NCBI RefSeq assembly: GCF_021018805.1
Contig: NC_086266.1
Span: 6,262,001-6,326,000, forward strand
Reading direction: 5' to 3'
Length of the DNA stretch: 64,000 bases
Origin: Prinia subflava
Taxonomy: Eukaryota > Chordata > Aves > Passeriformes > Cisticolidae
The notes beneath the pieces were generated by a model, which was not told the DNA's origin, did not search any database, and saw nothing but the letters and a program-made list of their open reading frames with translations. Below, piece by piece: positions 1-12,785 of this stretch. Positions within the stretch are counted from its first letter, which is position 1, and the number at the start of each line of letters is the position of its first letter. A program made the translations under genes and the position numbers.

Positions 1-2439
1 GGCTCTGACCTGCACAGCTTCTCCCTGCTGAGATGCTGAGGCACTGAAGATGGAGATTTCAGGCTGCTCAGGAACTGTTTTAATTCAAGGCATGATTATT
101 TGAAACAGCAATTATGTGCTTGGTGAGGCTCAGACAGAGACACCTCCCAGGTCCTGCCTGCAGGGAACACTGAGCACAGGGTCACCACCTGTGGATTTGT
201 GACCACCCCGATGGCTGGGGGAGCTTTGTTCCCTTCGTGACTGCAGGAGGAGGATGAACATCCCCGTTCCTGGCTCTGCACACCTTCATCCCAGCTGCTA
301 AGCCAGTGTTTTCCCCTGGGAAGCTGCCTGCAGGGTGGAGGAGCTCATTTCAATCTCCTCAGCTTCACCTGCAGCATTTTGCCTGTGAGAGCACCGTGGC
401 ACGACAAAAAGAACCTTTATGTGTGTGTGTTTTACTCATGCCTGAAAGGCTGCAATGAAAAATACAATCATTTTTAAGCCCACTTGCAGCAACGTTTCTC
501 TCATGCAGGGCAAAGAGCTGGGGCTGATCCCCTGCAGAAATTCAGATAAAAGAGGAGAAAAAGATCCTGCAGCTTCCTCCACCAGGCTCAGGCGAAGCAG
601 GGATGTGCTGTGAACACAGAGGAGTGACCCTGTGAACTGCTGGAATGTTTTCTTGGATTGACAAATAATAAATGCTGATTCCTCTGGGCTCTACCAAGAA
701 CAGGGAGTGCAGTGAGGAGGGATGGATGAGCACCCACCCTGACAGGGGCAGCTCCTCAGCGAGGCTGGCAAAGCCTCTCACACCTCGTACAGAAAGTCCA
801 AGTCTCTCCGTGCTAACTTTGATAAATGATGGAATACATCCTCAAAAATAAACTCTGTCAAGGAAAGCTGATAGCAATAAAGGAGTTCTGAGAGGAGAGG
901 AAATTTGCCATTCAGAGAGAGATAACCTTGCAAACGCTCTGCATTCCTGACACAGAGAGAACAGAACTGACACGCTCCCTGCTCTCCCGCCTATTCCAAA
1001 GAACCCCAGCTTTTCCACAAGCTGTGAAAAGGATCGTGCTTTATCTGCTCCTTCCCAGGTTCAGCTGAGGTTTCAGCAGGAGCTTGCTGAACCATCAGTG
1101 CCTGCAATTAACACTTGCAACTATTTTTACAGCGGGATCTGGGCTGGGTGTTGGAGAGCCCCCGGAGAGAGGCTCAGGCGTGCGCTGCGGCGAGCGCGGC
1201 GTCGGCAGGAGCATCACCCTGGCTCCTCTGGGTGCTCCCTCCCTTCCATCCCCACACTGCTCCTGGAACCCTGGGAGAACCCTGAGAACCTCTAATCTCA
1301 GCCTGACCCTTCAGGGGACCCTGCTGGGGACCCTAAACCCAGGGCTCAGTGTGGTCCTCACTCCCTCTGAGAGCACGGCCAAGCCCTGCTGCCCTCTGAA
1401 CGTCATGGCCAGACAGAACTTGGGACATCCAGAGCCCTGAGCTTGGAAATTTGTCAAAAAAAAGCTTCCAGGTGTTATTTGGGCTGCGAGGCAGCCAGCC
1501 TAGAAAGAAGGGGCTGGAGCCTGAGGGCTCTGCTGCCAGCTGGGGTGGGGGGAAGGCTTTGGGCAGGGCAGAGCTGGGCTCTCCTGGCAGGGAGTTTGGG
1601 AACAAAGGAAGGTCGAAGATTGCTGGGGAGGCTGTGAGGAGCTGTCCTAAGGAGGAGATGAGGTTATTTTGTAGGGTGAACCCACTGTGGCTTCATGGAG
1701 CTCTGCAGCTTTACTCCAGGTCCCTCATGCTGCCCACTGCAGGTACAAATGTGTCCTCTCGTGACATGTCAGACACTTTCCAAAAGCAGAAACAACAGCC
1801 TGGACCTCAAGGCTGTGGATTGTTAACTCTGGCATTGAATACACAATCAATTCATGAGGCCATCTCTGGGGTACCCCAAGGCTCTGGTGCCGTGGGGGTG
1901 ATGCTGAACACAAAACCAGAGGTGGTGTCAGTGCTGTTCGCCAGGCTGAGGATGTGCAGAACATTTCGTTTTTCAGTTCCTGCAGTGGCCCAGGTGTGGA
2001 TGGCAGGTCATGCTGTGGATCACTCACAGCCACAGCAATGACATTTTTTGCCTCTTTCTTTTTTGCAGGCTCTGCAGAGCCAGTGACCACTCACTAACCC
2101 TGCCCCAAAGGGCACTTGCTGGAAAGCCACAGGAATAAGTAAAGAAGCTTTCAATGCCGTTTTCTTTTTTGGTATAAACCCCAGAGAAGCTCCACTGTGA
2201 GTGGAAGGAGGCAGGATGGCAGGAAGGTCTCAGGGCTGCCTTGGGCATCGCTGTCCCACAGGAAAGCTGCAGGCACCACCTCCAACTAATTTAATTTGGG
2301 GAGGGAAGGGGCTATATTTGTATTTGTGGCAGTGTTTCCCACCCCTTTGGTGGCAAGAAGGGGCTCTCTCTCCTCCCTCAGCAGATTCATTCCCTGGCAG
2401 CCACGATCCAACAATTCTGCTTTCTAATCTGCCTGGGAG

Positions 2440-2570
2440 AAGGGGGATAATTAGTAACGAAGCACACGTGCTAAGAACATGCAATTATAACCATTGGGTT
2501 ATAATTTATGTCTTATCCTTCTGTGCAAAGTAATTAATATAGTAAAAGATTATTTATACCTAAGTGAGTA
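2440..2570. promoter_or_regulatory. AT-rich island, candidate conserved non-coding element
   Basis: An abrupt AT-rich block in GC-rich DNA with GATAATTAGTAACG, ATGCAATTATAACC, GTTATAATTTATG and AAAGTAATTAATAT. Several TAATTA/ATTA homeodomain-type cores lie within 100 nt. Function is inferred from composition only. Confidence 0.3.
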
Positions 2571-4489
2571 GAAGGCAACGTTAGCTCTGCTCAGCGATGG
2601 GACCCAGCTGAACAACCCTGCCCAAAAGTGGAGCTGGAAACCCAGGGAGAGGCAGAGAAATTCCTGAAGGAACTTTTGGGAAAGCCTCCTCTGCTGGGCA
2701 CCTCCCAGTGGAGGAAAAGAGAGACCTGGCTGGCCCCACTCTGCCTCTCCTGCTCCCACTGCAGCTCCTCTTTGGGGCAGGGGCTGCCCTGTGGGGTGGG
2801 TCTGACCCTGCTGACGTTTTGGGCTTTATTCGGGGTTTGAGATTTATTAAAGGATAATTTAGAGTCGTTGTTCCCTGTCCAGCAGCCAGTTTTCCTTGGC
2901 CACAAGCCTGGAGCAAGGCAGGGGCTGGCCCATCCACAGGCTGCCAGCTGCCACCAGCACGGAGGGGTGGGCAGCAGGGACAGGGGACCTCAGCCAGGCT
3001 CCAGTGCCACTGGGAGGGAAACTGGGACCAGGAACCAGCTCTAAATACAGCCATGTCCATGCAACAGTCTCAGCAAATTAGCAGGGCCTCGTTCTTTTCT
3101 GATGATGCACAAGCAGCAGGACCTTGCAGTTTAAGGAGTTTTCTCCCCTCAGCTCTGGCCTGCAGCTTGTCCCCACCAGCATCACTTCAATGTGTACATT
3201 GTTATTAAAAAATCACTGCAAACTCCTGCCAGGTCACAGAAATAGGAACTATTAACCCTCAGTGTCCCAGGGAACATTGGAACATGCCCAGGGAGCCCTG
3301 GGATGAGGTTTCCTTGCCCTGTCCCTATTCCTGGAGCTGTAAGCACCAGGGGCAGAGGATGAGGGCAGCAGGGATGAGAAGCCCCTCCCCTGGCAGGACC
3401 CCTTTGGTCCAGGCTCAGAGGCAGATTTTGTGTGCCTTGGCTCTGTTTCCATGGCAATTTGCTTGGGAGCACCACTGCAGAGGGAACCTCCCCAGGGGAT
3501 GGCCCCGGGAGCAGAACGGGCTGCAGGGCTGGGCACAGGGCAAGGGTGCTGCTTCTGGTGGACCTTGTGCATGGAAAATGTGGGCAAAGAGCAGGAACTT
3601 GGACTTCCACCTCAATTTTTTACCTCAATTCAACTTCCAAACTGTTGCTTTTCTCCTGTGCTGGGGGGACTTACAGCCCTGTGCTCAGCCCAGCTCCCTC
3701 CCAGCTGTTCTCTCCTCCGTGTCCCACCCGGGCATGGAGGAGCTGTTTCAGCAGTGAGTCCCAGATTAAAGGACCAAATGCTGCTGCCAGCCCATGGCAG
3801 GGACAAATCAGCCAGGCAGGAGCATGAACACATTGCCTTGGGCACCAAAACAGCACAAAACAATCATAACGTGTTTCTATCCGAGGCAAAACTGGATGCA
3901 AAATAAAGATGTGCCAGGAGACAAACCCCGGCAGCAGAGGCCACATTTTAGAGCCACCAGAGTACCCAGCAGTGATGCAGCTGTGAGGACAGAGCCTCTG
4001 CCTGAAATGCACTCAGGTAAACTCCCTCAGTCCAAGGGGTGCTGGGGTTTAGCCCAGTTTGGGAAGGGGGGGAGGTTTGGGAGTGGCTCAGCTGTTCCTG
4101 TGCAGCTCCAGCTGCTTCCTGACCCACTCGAGCCCCTCTGGCACGGGGTTCTGCCAGCCCCACATGGGATCCTGGGGGATCAAAGGGACAAAAGGGAGTG
4201 TGCTGAGGCAGCTGGGGCTGTGCTGGGTGCCCAGGGGATGCCAAGGTCCCCCACAGGCAGCAGGTCCCTCCCTCATGCCCTGGCTGTGCAGGAGCCTCTC
4301 CAGCCAGGGGCTGCTGCTGCTGGGGTCACCCCAGGGCAGGGGCCACAGTCAGGGCCTGAGCCCGGGCTTCTGCTGCTGGACCAGGGCTGAGCATTTCACC
4401 CCTGGAGCAAAATCAGGTATGAGAAAGCAAAAAATAACTTGGGGCAGGTGGCTGATGAACAGATAGGCTTTGTTTTTTTCCTGGCCCAG

Positions 4490-4600
4490 CCTGCTTCCAG
4501 AGTAATTTGCAATAATCCTTTGACAGTTGTTCTCCCCGCAAGAAAAATTGGCTTTTTCACAGATTATTAAAGGACTGTTGCTCTTTGACAGTGCTGTAGA
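4490..4600. promoter_or_regulatory. AT-rich island, candidate conserved non-coding element
   Basis: It contains GTAATTTGCAATAATCC and CACAGATTATTAAAGG, with CCTTTGACAG (a TCF/LEF-like CTTTGA core) and a second CTTTGACAG 65 nt away. Inferred only. Confidence 0.28.
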
Positions 4601-7600
4601 CACACGGGTGTTGTGGTGCTACAAACAGTCGTGTCCACCTGGCTGTGAGTCTGCCTTGGCCTGAGCAGCCCTGGGGTGTGACACTGGGCTGGTGATGATG
4701 AATGTGAGCATCTTCACCTCCAGGAACAGCACACGCCCCTCAGCTTTGTCCACGGTGGCCCTGGAGCTCTCCAGCACCATGGTGGCACTCAGCCTGTGCC
4801 TCTGCACCAAGAGCTCACACACACCCCTCACCTGGGGCACATCTCCTGCAGGTCACTGCCATGAGCCAGGGTGATTTCTTCTCCCTCCAGGCCTCCTGAA
4901 ATCCATCAAGCTCAGTCAGCAGGGAGAGACAAGCATTAAGAATTGCAAGAGGATGTGCCAAACACTATCAGAGAAGTGTATATTCCAAATTCTTCCCAGC
5001 ACTCTAAAGATGGGGAATCCAGCAGCGGCAGGCCTGGGGGGCCCAGGCTGCTGGTGGGGTTTGCTGCTCTGTGCTGGGCTTTGCTGCTCTGGGGTGCCCT
5101 GGGATCTGCAGAGACACAGCCACTCCCTTCTCCCCTTCAGTGAGGAGGGCTGAAGCCCTGAAGGCCACCCAGCTCTGCTCAGCTGCTGCCCTGGTCTCGT
5201 TCTGGTGGCCATGGGAGGTACTCGTCAGCAGATGCTCCTCACTGCTGCTTCCAGAAATTGTGCTGTAAAGCAGTGCAATGAAAAATGGATGGAGAGAGGC
5301 CTCCAAATACTGCTCTGCCACTCACAGCCTGCTCTGGGTTTCCTTCCTTCAGCCTCTCTTCGGAGGAGGCACAGGAGCCAGTGTGAGGCTGCAGAGCATC
5401 AGCCCCTGAAGCACCATCCAGTGCCCCAAGGGCAGACCTGGGCTGGGTTCTGCTGCTTTACAGCTGAGCTTGGCCAGGGCAAGGTGCAGCCTGTGGTGTG
5501 AACTCCACTTTCCCTCACAGCCCTGCCAGGAGGCTCAATAATCTGCTTTGTGCTGGAGCAGAGCTGTGGTGCAGGCTGTATTCTGTGTGCTGCCAGGGGT
5601 GAGCAGGGAGGAAATGGCCCAGGGCGCTCCTGCTGAGCAGCATCTCCTGCCCTTCACCCTGGGCTTTTCCTTGTGGGAGCTGGGGCAGAGCACTCAGCAA
5701 GCCTGGGATGAAGGGAGGGGAAGCAGGAAGATGTGCCCAGCCTGTCACTCCTGATGGCCAACACCAGCGATGAACGCTTGGTGAATTGACCAGAGGGAGA
5801 GGGAACCCCCGTAGGTCTGTGGTTTGATGGCCCTGTTTTCACAGCTATGCTGAGATTGCTCTGACCCCAGAGACCCCTGAGATTGCTCCCCTTGCTGCCC
5901 AGAACCACCTGCAGGACCCCCTCCCCACCCAGGAGCAGAACCCAGAGCCAGCAGGCATGGGTTGGTGGCTGGGCCCAGGTTGGGCAGAGAACCCCCCTCA
6001 GATGGGGTTTGGGACCCAGCCACAGCCTCTGCTCTGCGTCCTCTGCCCTCAGCAGCACATCCCTGCACCCAAACATCCACAACAGCAGCAGGGAGGGAAG
6101 GATTTTGGGATGCAGCCAGGGCTGGTAGTGCTGGTGGCACGGTGCCTTTGCAGCCCTGCTGTTTGTCCTCCTGCCAGCAGCACCGAGAGCTCCAAGAGGA
6201 TTCTCCAAGGCCAGCGGCTGCAGATGAGAGGGCAAAAGCCAAGCAGCACTCAGAGCTGACTGTTCTGCATCTGGCTTCTGCTCTGAAGGAAGTAATTAAC
6301 AGGAATAATCACCAGGAGCAGCAGCAGGCCTGGGAGGGGAGCAGCGTTCGTCATCACCAGCTGATGCTGGACAGGGGGATGGTGCCACCCTCTCCAGGGG
6401 CAGCAACAGCAAAAGGCAAAATGCTTTGAATGCAAAAAACTCTGGAAAAGGAGAGAAAAAGAGGTTCCAGGCAGAGCCTGGGGAGTTTCCCTCCACACCA
6501 AGCACTGGGCAGATTTTTCAGAAGAGATTAAATAATTCAGTGGCGGCCTGGCAGGGAAGCAGCACGGTCAAGTTCTGAATCTTTTGTCTGGCAGAGCAGG
6601 GATCAGCTGCCCCAGCTCCTGATGTGGTGATCAGGGCACTGAGAGCGAGCTGAGGGAGAGGAAAAGTTCCCCTGTGGGATTGCTGGCTGTCCCCATCACT
6701 GGGACCCCTGAGAGGGAGCAGGGCAAGAGCTGGCACTTGTCACCTCCTGTCCCGTTTGCTCTGCAGCCTGGTGGCACCTCCCACTGCACCAGCCTTGCCA
6801 CCAAAACTCCTCCTCACCTGGCTGACACCTGCAACACCCACAAGGGAGAAGAAAAGTCCTAATAAAACTAAATGAAAGCACTTAAAGCATTCCAGGGAGC
6901 TTGCAGGCATCGGGAGTAGGGTGTGCTCCCCCAGTGCCACCCCGCAGGGGGACAATGCCAGGACCCAGGATCCTGTGTGGGGACATGGAGCCTTTCGAGG
7001 TCCAGAGGGGAGTGGCAGCCACTCTGCCTCCTCAGCCTTGCCAGAGGACTTGCAGATGGATGTTCCAGGCATTTAAGTTTTAATTTTTCATGGTGTCTGA
7101 CAGTTTATTTTTAATTAAAGCTGCGCCGGTGCGGGAGGGGCTGGAGCTGTTGCTCCTGTGGCTGCACGGCCCTGGCAGATGCTGGTGGTTGTGTTTCACC
7201 CACGGGTTTGGGAAAAGGAGCAGGATGGTCTCTGGGGGCACAGCTCTTCCCTATTTATTTCAATAAAAACGCTCAGAGTGCCATCTGTACTGAGTCGATT
7301 TCCTAAGAAAGAAGAACTGAAGAATCTCCTCCAGGCTCCATCACATCCAAGGAACCAGATACAACAAGTCATTAAAAGCCATCTTTTGCACTTACAAATG
7401 ACATTACACACGGTGCAGCCCTGGAATGGCCTTTCTGGTGCTTCTGGGGAGAAAAGCAGGATGAAGAATCAGCCCAGGAGCTGCTGGCTCATTTCTGGGA
7501 AAGAGAAAAGCTCCTGTCTTGGGTGCACCAGCACAAGGCAGTGGGGACTGCTGCAGCAGCTGCCCCTTGCTTTGCCTTTCACACCAGCCCTGCTCTCAGC

Positions 7601-7609
7601 TAGAACCAG

Positions 7610-7710
7610 GCATGAAACAGACTTAATTACGTTAGCAAATGGCTCCCAGGAAGTAATTAACTCTTTGATGGAAGTGACCTCATTAGGCACCATTAAACGG
7701 GGCAGACGGA
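7610..7710. promoter_or_regulatory. Candidate conserved non-coding element
   Basis: CTTAATTACGTTAGC, GGAAGTAATTAACTC and TTAGGCACCATTAAACG are spaced within 80 nt, giving clustered homeodomain-type cores. Inferred only. Confidence 0.3.
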
Positions 7711-8014
7711 GCCATCTGGTGCCTCTGACATCCCTGTTCCAGCAGGGGCTGGGATGCGGCCACGTCCTCCTGGTACTCCCGGGGTTCACTCTGGGGTGAT
7801 TTTCCTGTCCCCACAGCCTGATCCCAACACAAATCTGTGCTAGGGGACACCCGAGTGACCAGCACAGGCACAGGGCAGCCCCTGCCAGGGGAGTTCAGGA
7901 CCAGCTCAGGACCGGGAGATGCGAGTCCAGCGCAGCAGCTTTGGCAAGGGGAAGGTGGAAGAGCCCAGGTGAAATCCTGCAGGAGTCAGGGCTGCCTCGG
8001 CTGGGAACACATCT

Positions 8015-8150
8015 AAATCAATAACCAGGCAGCCCAGCACAAACGGAGATAATTAATTACCTCTCACTGCATTATTTATTATTGCAGGGTTTTATCATTT
8101 TCTGTAATGATTCATTATTTTCTGCTTGCTCCCTTCTGCAGCTCCTAATC
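8015..8150. promoter_or_regulatory. Candidate enhancer: TAATTAATTA block
   Basis: AATCAATAACC, GATAATTAATTACC, GCATTATTTATTATTGC, GTTTTATCATTTTC and GTAATGATTCATTATT fall inside about 110 nt between GC-rich flanks. This is the densest homeodomain-type cluster in the window. Function inferred. Confidence 0.35.
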
Positions 8151-8999
8151 CCTGGTGCTGAGTCAACTCCAGCCCTGGGCAAATGTCTGAGCAGGAAAAA
8201 GCTGGGAAAGCTGCTTGGTGTCCAGCGTGCCTGAGGTCAGCCTGCTCCTGAGCCAGGGAAGGTGAGCAGCCCCTTTTTTTGGAGAGGGAGTCGCTGGTCC
8301 ATGCACAGATCTGGGTGTGCTGCTCCTGCGAATGGCTCTCCCGGGGTGAGAGGAGGGGCTGCTCCTGGGGGCACAGAGAGCCCGGGCACCTTCCTCAAAA
8401 AATCGGAGCCTCTGTTCGTGGAAAAGTTGTCGGAACTGCAGGAGGAGGGCGGGCAGTGGGATGGGAGGGACTGCGGGATGAGCTCCTTGTCTGGAGGCAG
8501 CAGAAGGAGCAAATCCAGAGCCTTGGAGCCCCTGCAGCCCAGGAACCTGCAAATGAGGGAGCAGCAGTGCCCAAGTGTGAGCGTGAAGAAACAGAGCTGG
8601 AAAGTGACTCTTGTTTTTCCCCATCTCCCATCACCGAGGCTGAAGTGGGCTGTTATCACCGTGGAGGCCCAACCAGGAAAACAGACTGGGGACACAGATC
8701 TGGGTGCATCAACAGCAGCAGGGCAGAACACCCTGCCCTTAGTTTATTTTTCCATTATATATCTGTGTCAAGGTGACTATGGATTGGAGAAGGGTATCGC
8801 CACCTCTCGTGTCACATTGGTCTAGGAGGCTGTCATTCAACCTCCCCTTGTCTTGGAGAAAGAATTCATAACATTGCCAGTATTTACAAAACATAGTCCT
8901 GTGTTTACAATTCACCAGCGTGAGAAACTGCACGTTTCTCCTTTAATATGAACGCTCAGCAAACCAAGAAAATTCATAGCAACAGGCTGTGATTACGTT

Positions 9000-10700
9000 T
9001 TACCGAGAAAACAGCAATATTCGCCCGGCAGCTGCAGTGAGTGGCCCCGGGGGCTGGGAGCACTCTCCTGTTAACACAATAAATGACATTTACTGCTCCC
9101 ATCCCGAGGACAGACGATATTTGCACTTTCCCGGCTTGAAGCTGCTCCAGTCTCAGCCCCTAGAGCAGGACCCCGCTGGTCCCCTCGGCCCCACAGGGAG
9201 CACCCAGGGACGGGGCTTGGCCAAATCTGGGTGCCCTGGGCTCAGCCGCTTTGGCACCCACGGCACCCACCCAGCCTGCAAAGCCTTCCTTGCCTGCCCA
9301 GTCACTTTGAACTTCAAAATACACTTTTAAGTTTGGATACAACGAGAAGATCCTTTCTAGCCAGCTGGGAATAAACTGGGTGACTTGATTATTTTTCTCC
9401 GGGTGTGTTGTTGCCCTGTGAGACACGGGAGCTGATGGCAGGGCTGGGGGCTCGCCCTGCTTGTCCCCCACAAAGCCCCGTGTCGGGAGCAGAGGGATCG
9501 GGAGAAGGGATGGAGAGCACCGGGGAGATGCCCGGCGAACCAGCAGGGAGCAGGACATGAGGGATGCTGCCAAACATCCGGAGCATCCTCTCTGCGGGCT
9601 GCAGAAGCCGGGGAGGCTGCACAGCTCCCAGCGGGCTCGGAGGAGGCTCGGCAGCGCTGCCAGCGATTGCCATCTAGAGGTTTTTGGGAAAGCAGTGCCT
9701 GGCCCTGCACACACAGCCCGGGCCGTCAGCGCCGGCCCGGGGACACCGGGGCTCCTCCAGGGTGGCCGTGATGTCGCAGGACAGCCCAGCAGGGCTGTGT
9801 CGGGTCGGACCACGAGAGGAGAGCTGATTGTGGCTGGGTTTGGCAGCCCCTGGACAGAACCATGGAATGTGAAAGGTTGGAAGGGAACCTTCGGGATCAT
9901 CTCATTCCAAACCCCCACTTCCACCTCCCCCTGCCCCAGGCTGCTCCAAGCCCTGTCCAGCCTGGCCTTGGGCACTGCCAGGGATCCAGGGGCAGCCACA
10001 GCTGCTCTGGGCACCCTGTGCCAGGGCCTGCCCACCCTCACAGGGGAGAATTTCTTCCTGATATCTAACCCAGAATGTTCCTCTTTTGATTTCTGCCCAT
10101 TCCTCCCTGTCCTGCCCCCACAGGACGATGGGCCTGGGGGGCTGTGTGGAGAGCAGACAAGCTGGCATGAGCCAGGTGACGTGGGCACAGCCTGGGGCAC
10201 ACACAGGGATGCTCTGTGCCTGTCTCCACCCAGGGCAGCCACCAAATCTGACCTCTCTGCCCAGGGATGGGCTCTGCTCCGTGGGCTGGGGAAGTGCAAG
10301 GATACCCCAAAGGGGATCAGCTCACAAAGATGACGCCCCCACATCACTTCAGTATTGCCTTGCTTGTAAAGGGGTTTTTGTGGCACGGTGGCAAAACTCA
10401 TCTGTCCTCCTGCAGTCTGTGCAGCCTCGGTCCTCGGGTTTTGATGTGCTCAGTAAGACACGGCGCGGGGTGGGTTTGGGTTGATTTTTTTAAAGTTAAT
10501 TCCATTCGAGGCCTCCCTGCTCCTCGGTGTCCCCGCAGAGCCCCGCAGAGCCGCGCCCCGGGGCAGCGCTGCCTTTGCTCCAGCCCCGCATCTCGCAGCT
10601 CCAGCGAGGCACCGAGCGCTTGCAGAACACGGATGGATTCAAAAAGGGTCTTGGCAGGTCACCGCGGCCGTCCTGTGGCACCTGCAGCCCCAGGGGTTTC
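9000..10700. promoter_or_regulatory. CpG-enriched interval, possible CpG island
   Basis: Many CpG dinucleotides in clusters (about 9010-9060, 9475-9790 and 10460-10640), well above neighbouring DNA, around the CR1 copy at 9859-10125. No gene start was recognised. It could be a promoter of an unannotated transcript or simply GC-biased DNA. Confidence 0.35.
9859..10125 (-). mobile_element. CR1 LINE 3' fragment
   Basis: The plus strand begins CCATGGAATGTGAAAGGTTGG, the reverse complement of a CR1 3' end. It continues with the family-typical CCAGGCTGCTCCAAGCCCTG, CCAGCCTGGCCTTGGGCACT and CACAGGGGAGAATTTCTTCC segments. CR1 is the main avian LINE, and copies are usually short, 5'-truncated fragments like this one. 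Confidence 0.92.
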
Positions 10701-10707
10701 CTCATCG

Positions 10708-10751
10708 CTCTGTCTGTCCGTCTGTCTGTCTGTCCGTCTGTCTGTCTGCGG
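10708..10751. repeat. TCTG/TCCG microsatellite
   Basis: About 11 tetranucleotide units of TCTG with interspersed TCCG variants. Confidence 0.93.
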
Positions 10752-11855
10752 CACTGGCAGCGCTGCCCATCCCCCGGAGCCCGGACACTGCTGCTGCTGC
10801 TCAGGTGAGAAACGGGCCCTCCCTCCCATCCAGCTGCTCTGTGAAGAATAAAATGCTCATTTTTAAAAGCACGGATGTCTGAGAGAGGCATCCGTCAGTT
10901 CCTTTCTGTTCCACGCTGTGCTGAGCTGCAGATGGAAATGCCCCCCAAAGCCCAAACCCTGCTGTTTAAACTTCTGTATTTTGCTCGAACCTCTTGAGGA
11001 AAAATGCTGCTTTTCAAACCCCGTTCTTCCTTTCCTTCACGTTAAAAAAGGCAGTGAGAAAGGGGCATTTGGCACAGGCTCCAGCCATGCTTCGGGCACA
11101 GCGCCCCTGCCCTGTGGCCGGGGGGTCTCAGGGTGGCCTGTCCTGGCTCAGTCGGGTCTCCCTGAAGGGCTGGACACTGGAAAATGCAGTAAAATGTGCT
11201 TTTCCAGCCAGGTGCCCACTGACACACCCGCCCTGCCCAGGAGGGCCATGCCCAGCATTTTGTGTGGTTGCAATGAGGGGTGCAGGGAGCATCACTGTGT
11301 TGGTTTATAATTATACCAAATAAATACACGTGTTAGCATTGAAACCTTTTCCTACACATGGGGTGCATGGTTGATCCAAGCCTGGTTTGCTCAGCCACTC
11401 CATAAAGAGCTTTGTTTTCCCAAACAGCCATGGGGTATCTTTATTTTTGAAGACTCAGCAGCAGCATTTGAGGGTTAGACCACCAAACCACCACCCGTGA
11501 GTGGAGCTGGCATGGCTGCTTATCCTCACTCCTGCTGCTGCTTGAAATGAGACAGAAATCTAGGTTTCATGATCACAACAGGCTGTGGGAAGGGTTAAAT
11601 TTGGTTTTTTGAGATGTGAGAGTGTCACAGCAGCCTTGGTTTGGGCTGTGAGAGGGGAAGAGCAGACCCTGCCCTCTGTGTCTGTGCAGGCAAAACTGTT
11701 TCACTCTCCAGGTCAGACCAGGTTTGATTTGCAGCACGTGGCTGTGCCAGCTGAGCATCTCCAGCTCCTGGTGCTCGTTCACTCAGCTCTAACCTCCATT
11801 TTCTCCCCACGAGCTGTTCACAGTTCCCACTAATGCAATTACTTTAATTTAAATT

Positions 11856-12070
11856 GATATTGGGAAGAAATTCTCCCCTGTGAGGGAGGTGAGGCCCTGG
11901 CACAGGGTGCCCAGAGCAGCTGTGGCTGCCCCTGGATCCCTGGCAGTGCCCAAGGCCAGGCTGGACAGGGCTTGGAGCAGCCTGGGACAGTGGGAGGTGT
12001 CCCTGCCCTTGGCACCAGGGTTTGCAAGAAGATTTCTTCTAACCCAAATCATTCTGTAATTTTATGATTT
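11856..12070 (+). mobile_element. CR1 LINE 3' fragment
   Basis: Plus-strand copy running from GAAGAAATTCTCCCCTGTGA through GGCAGTGCCCAAGGCCAGGC to a tail CATTCTGTAATTTTATGATT, a degenerate version of the CR1 ATTCTRTG terminal repeats. Confidence 0.92.
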
Positions 12071-12324
12071 GAGGACCAGTGGAGGTTTCTGGTTCTCCTT
12101 CCAAGGGTTTAATCTGGCAGTGAAAGAAGATTTCCTGTCAGAAATTGTTTAGAGAGTGCAGGATTATGATTTGCCTGGACTTTGAGGTTTTAAGTGCTGA
12201 GGAGTTCCAGGAATGTCACTTCTTCAGCAGGGACAGCAAATTCTGCCCCACCACACGTCCCATCCCTGAGCCAGGCAAGCCCCACACCAGGATGGCTGAG
12301 AGGGTACCAGAGGTTCAGGAAAAA

Positions 12325-12490
12325 AGGGAAAACAGAAGGATTGGGAATTGCTTAATTAGAAACAGTTTTCTCCATTAATGCTCTGCAATTACTTTGAGGT
12401 CAGGAGAATTATTAGTAATATTAATCGCTGTATTTCCAGAGAACTAAAGTTAATAGTACCCTAATTGGGCTGTACCGTCCAGCACTAATT
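12325..12490. promoter_or_regulatory. Candidate conserved non-coding element
   Basis: GCTTAATTAGAAAC, TCCATTAATGC, GCAATTACTTTG, GAATTATTAGTAATATTAATCG and CCTAATTGGGC within 150 nt, next to the CR1 copies. Inferred. Confidence 0.33.
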
Positions 12491-12785
12491 GCTGAGTGCC
12501 AGCAGGCAGCTCATTAAGTCTTCCAGCCCTTCTCCCTTGGCAAATCTTATTTCTTCTAAGCCCACATCCCAGACAGTGTGGCTGCAGAGGGTTAAAGTGT
12601 TGGGATAAGCACATGAGACCAACGAGGCTGAGGCTCTCAAGGCCTCTGTGCCCTTTTTCATCCTTCCAGCCATGCCAGTGACCCCTCTTGCCTTTGGCAG
12701 GTGTCCCCAGGAGGGCAAGGAGAGGTGTTTGCTGCTGGAGGTGGCCCCAAGTGCAGATGGTTTGGCTTTGGACAGGCTGGGATCT

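Larger units (their letters stand above)
1..9000. other. GC-rich intergenic DNA downstream of AMOT (left part)
   Basis: No ORF here resembles a known protein, and none shows paired splice sites with a conserved product. Background is GC-rich unique sequence. AT-rich islands with homeodomain-type cores stand out and are listed separately. A small CpG cluster lies at about 1172-1212. Confidence 0.6.

Noticed and set aside
9160..10401. 413-codon minus-strand ORF and 290-codon plus-strand ORF
   Set aside because: Both run through a CR1 fragment and CpG/GC-rich DNA. The translations have low-complexity composition and resemble no protein I know.
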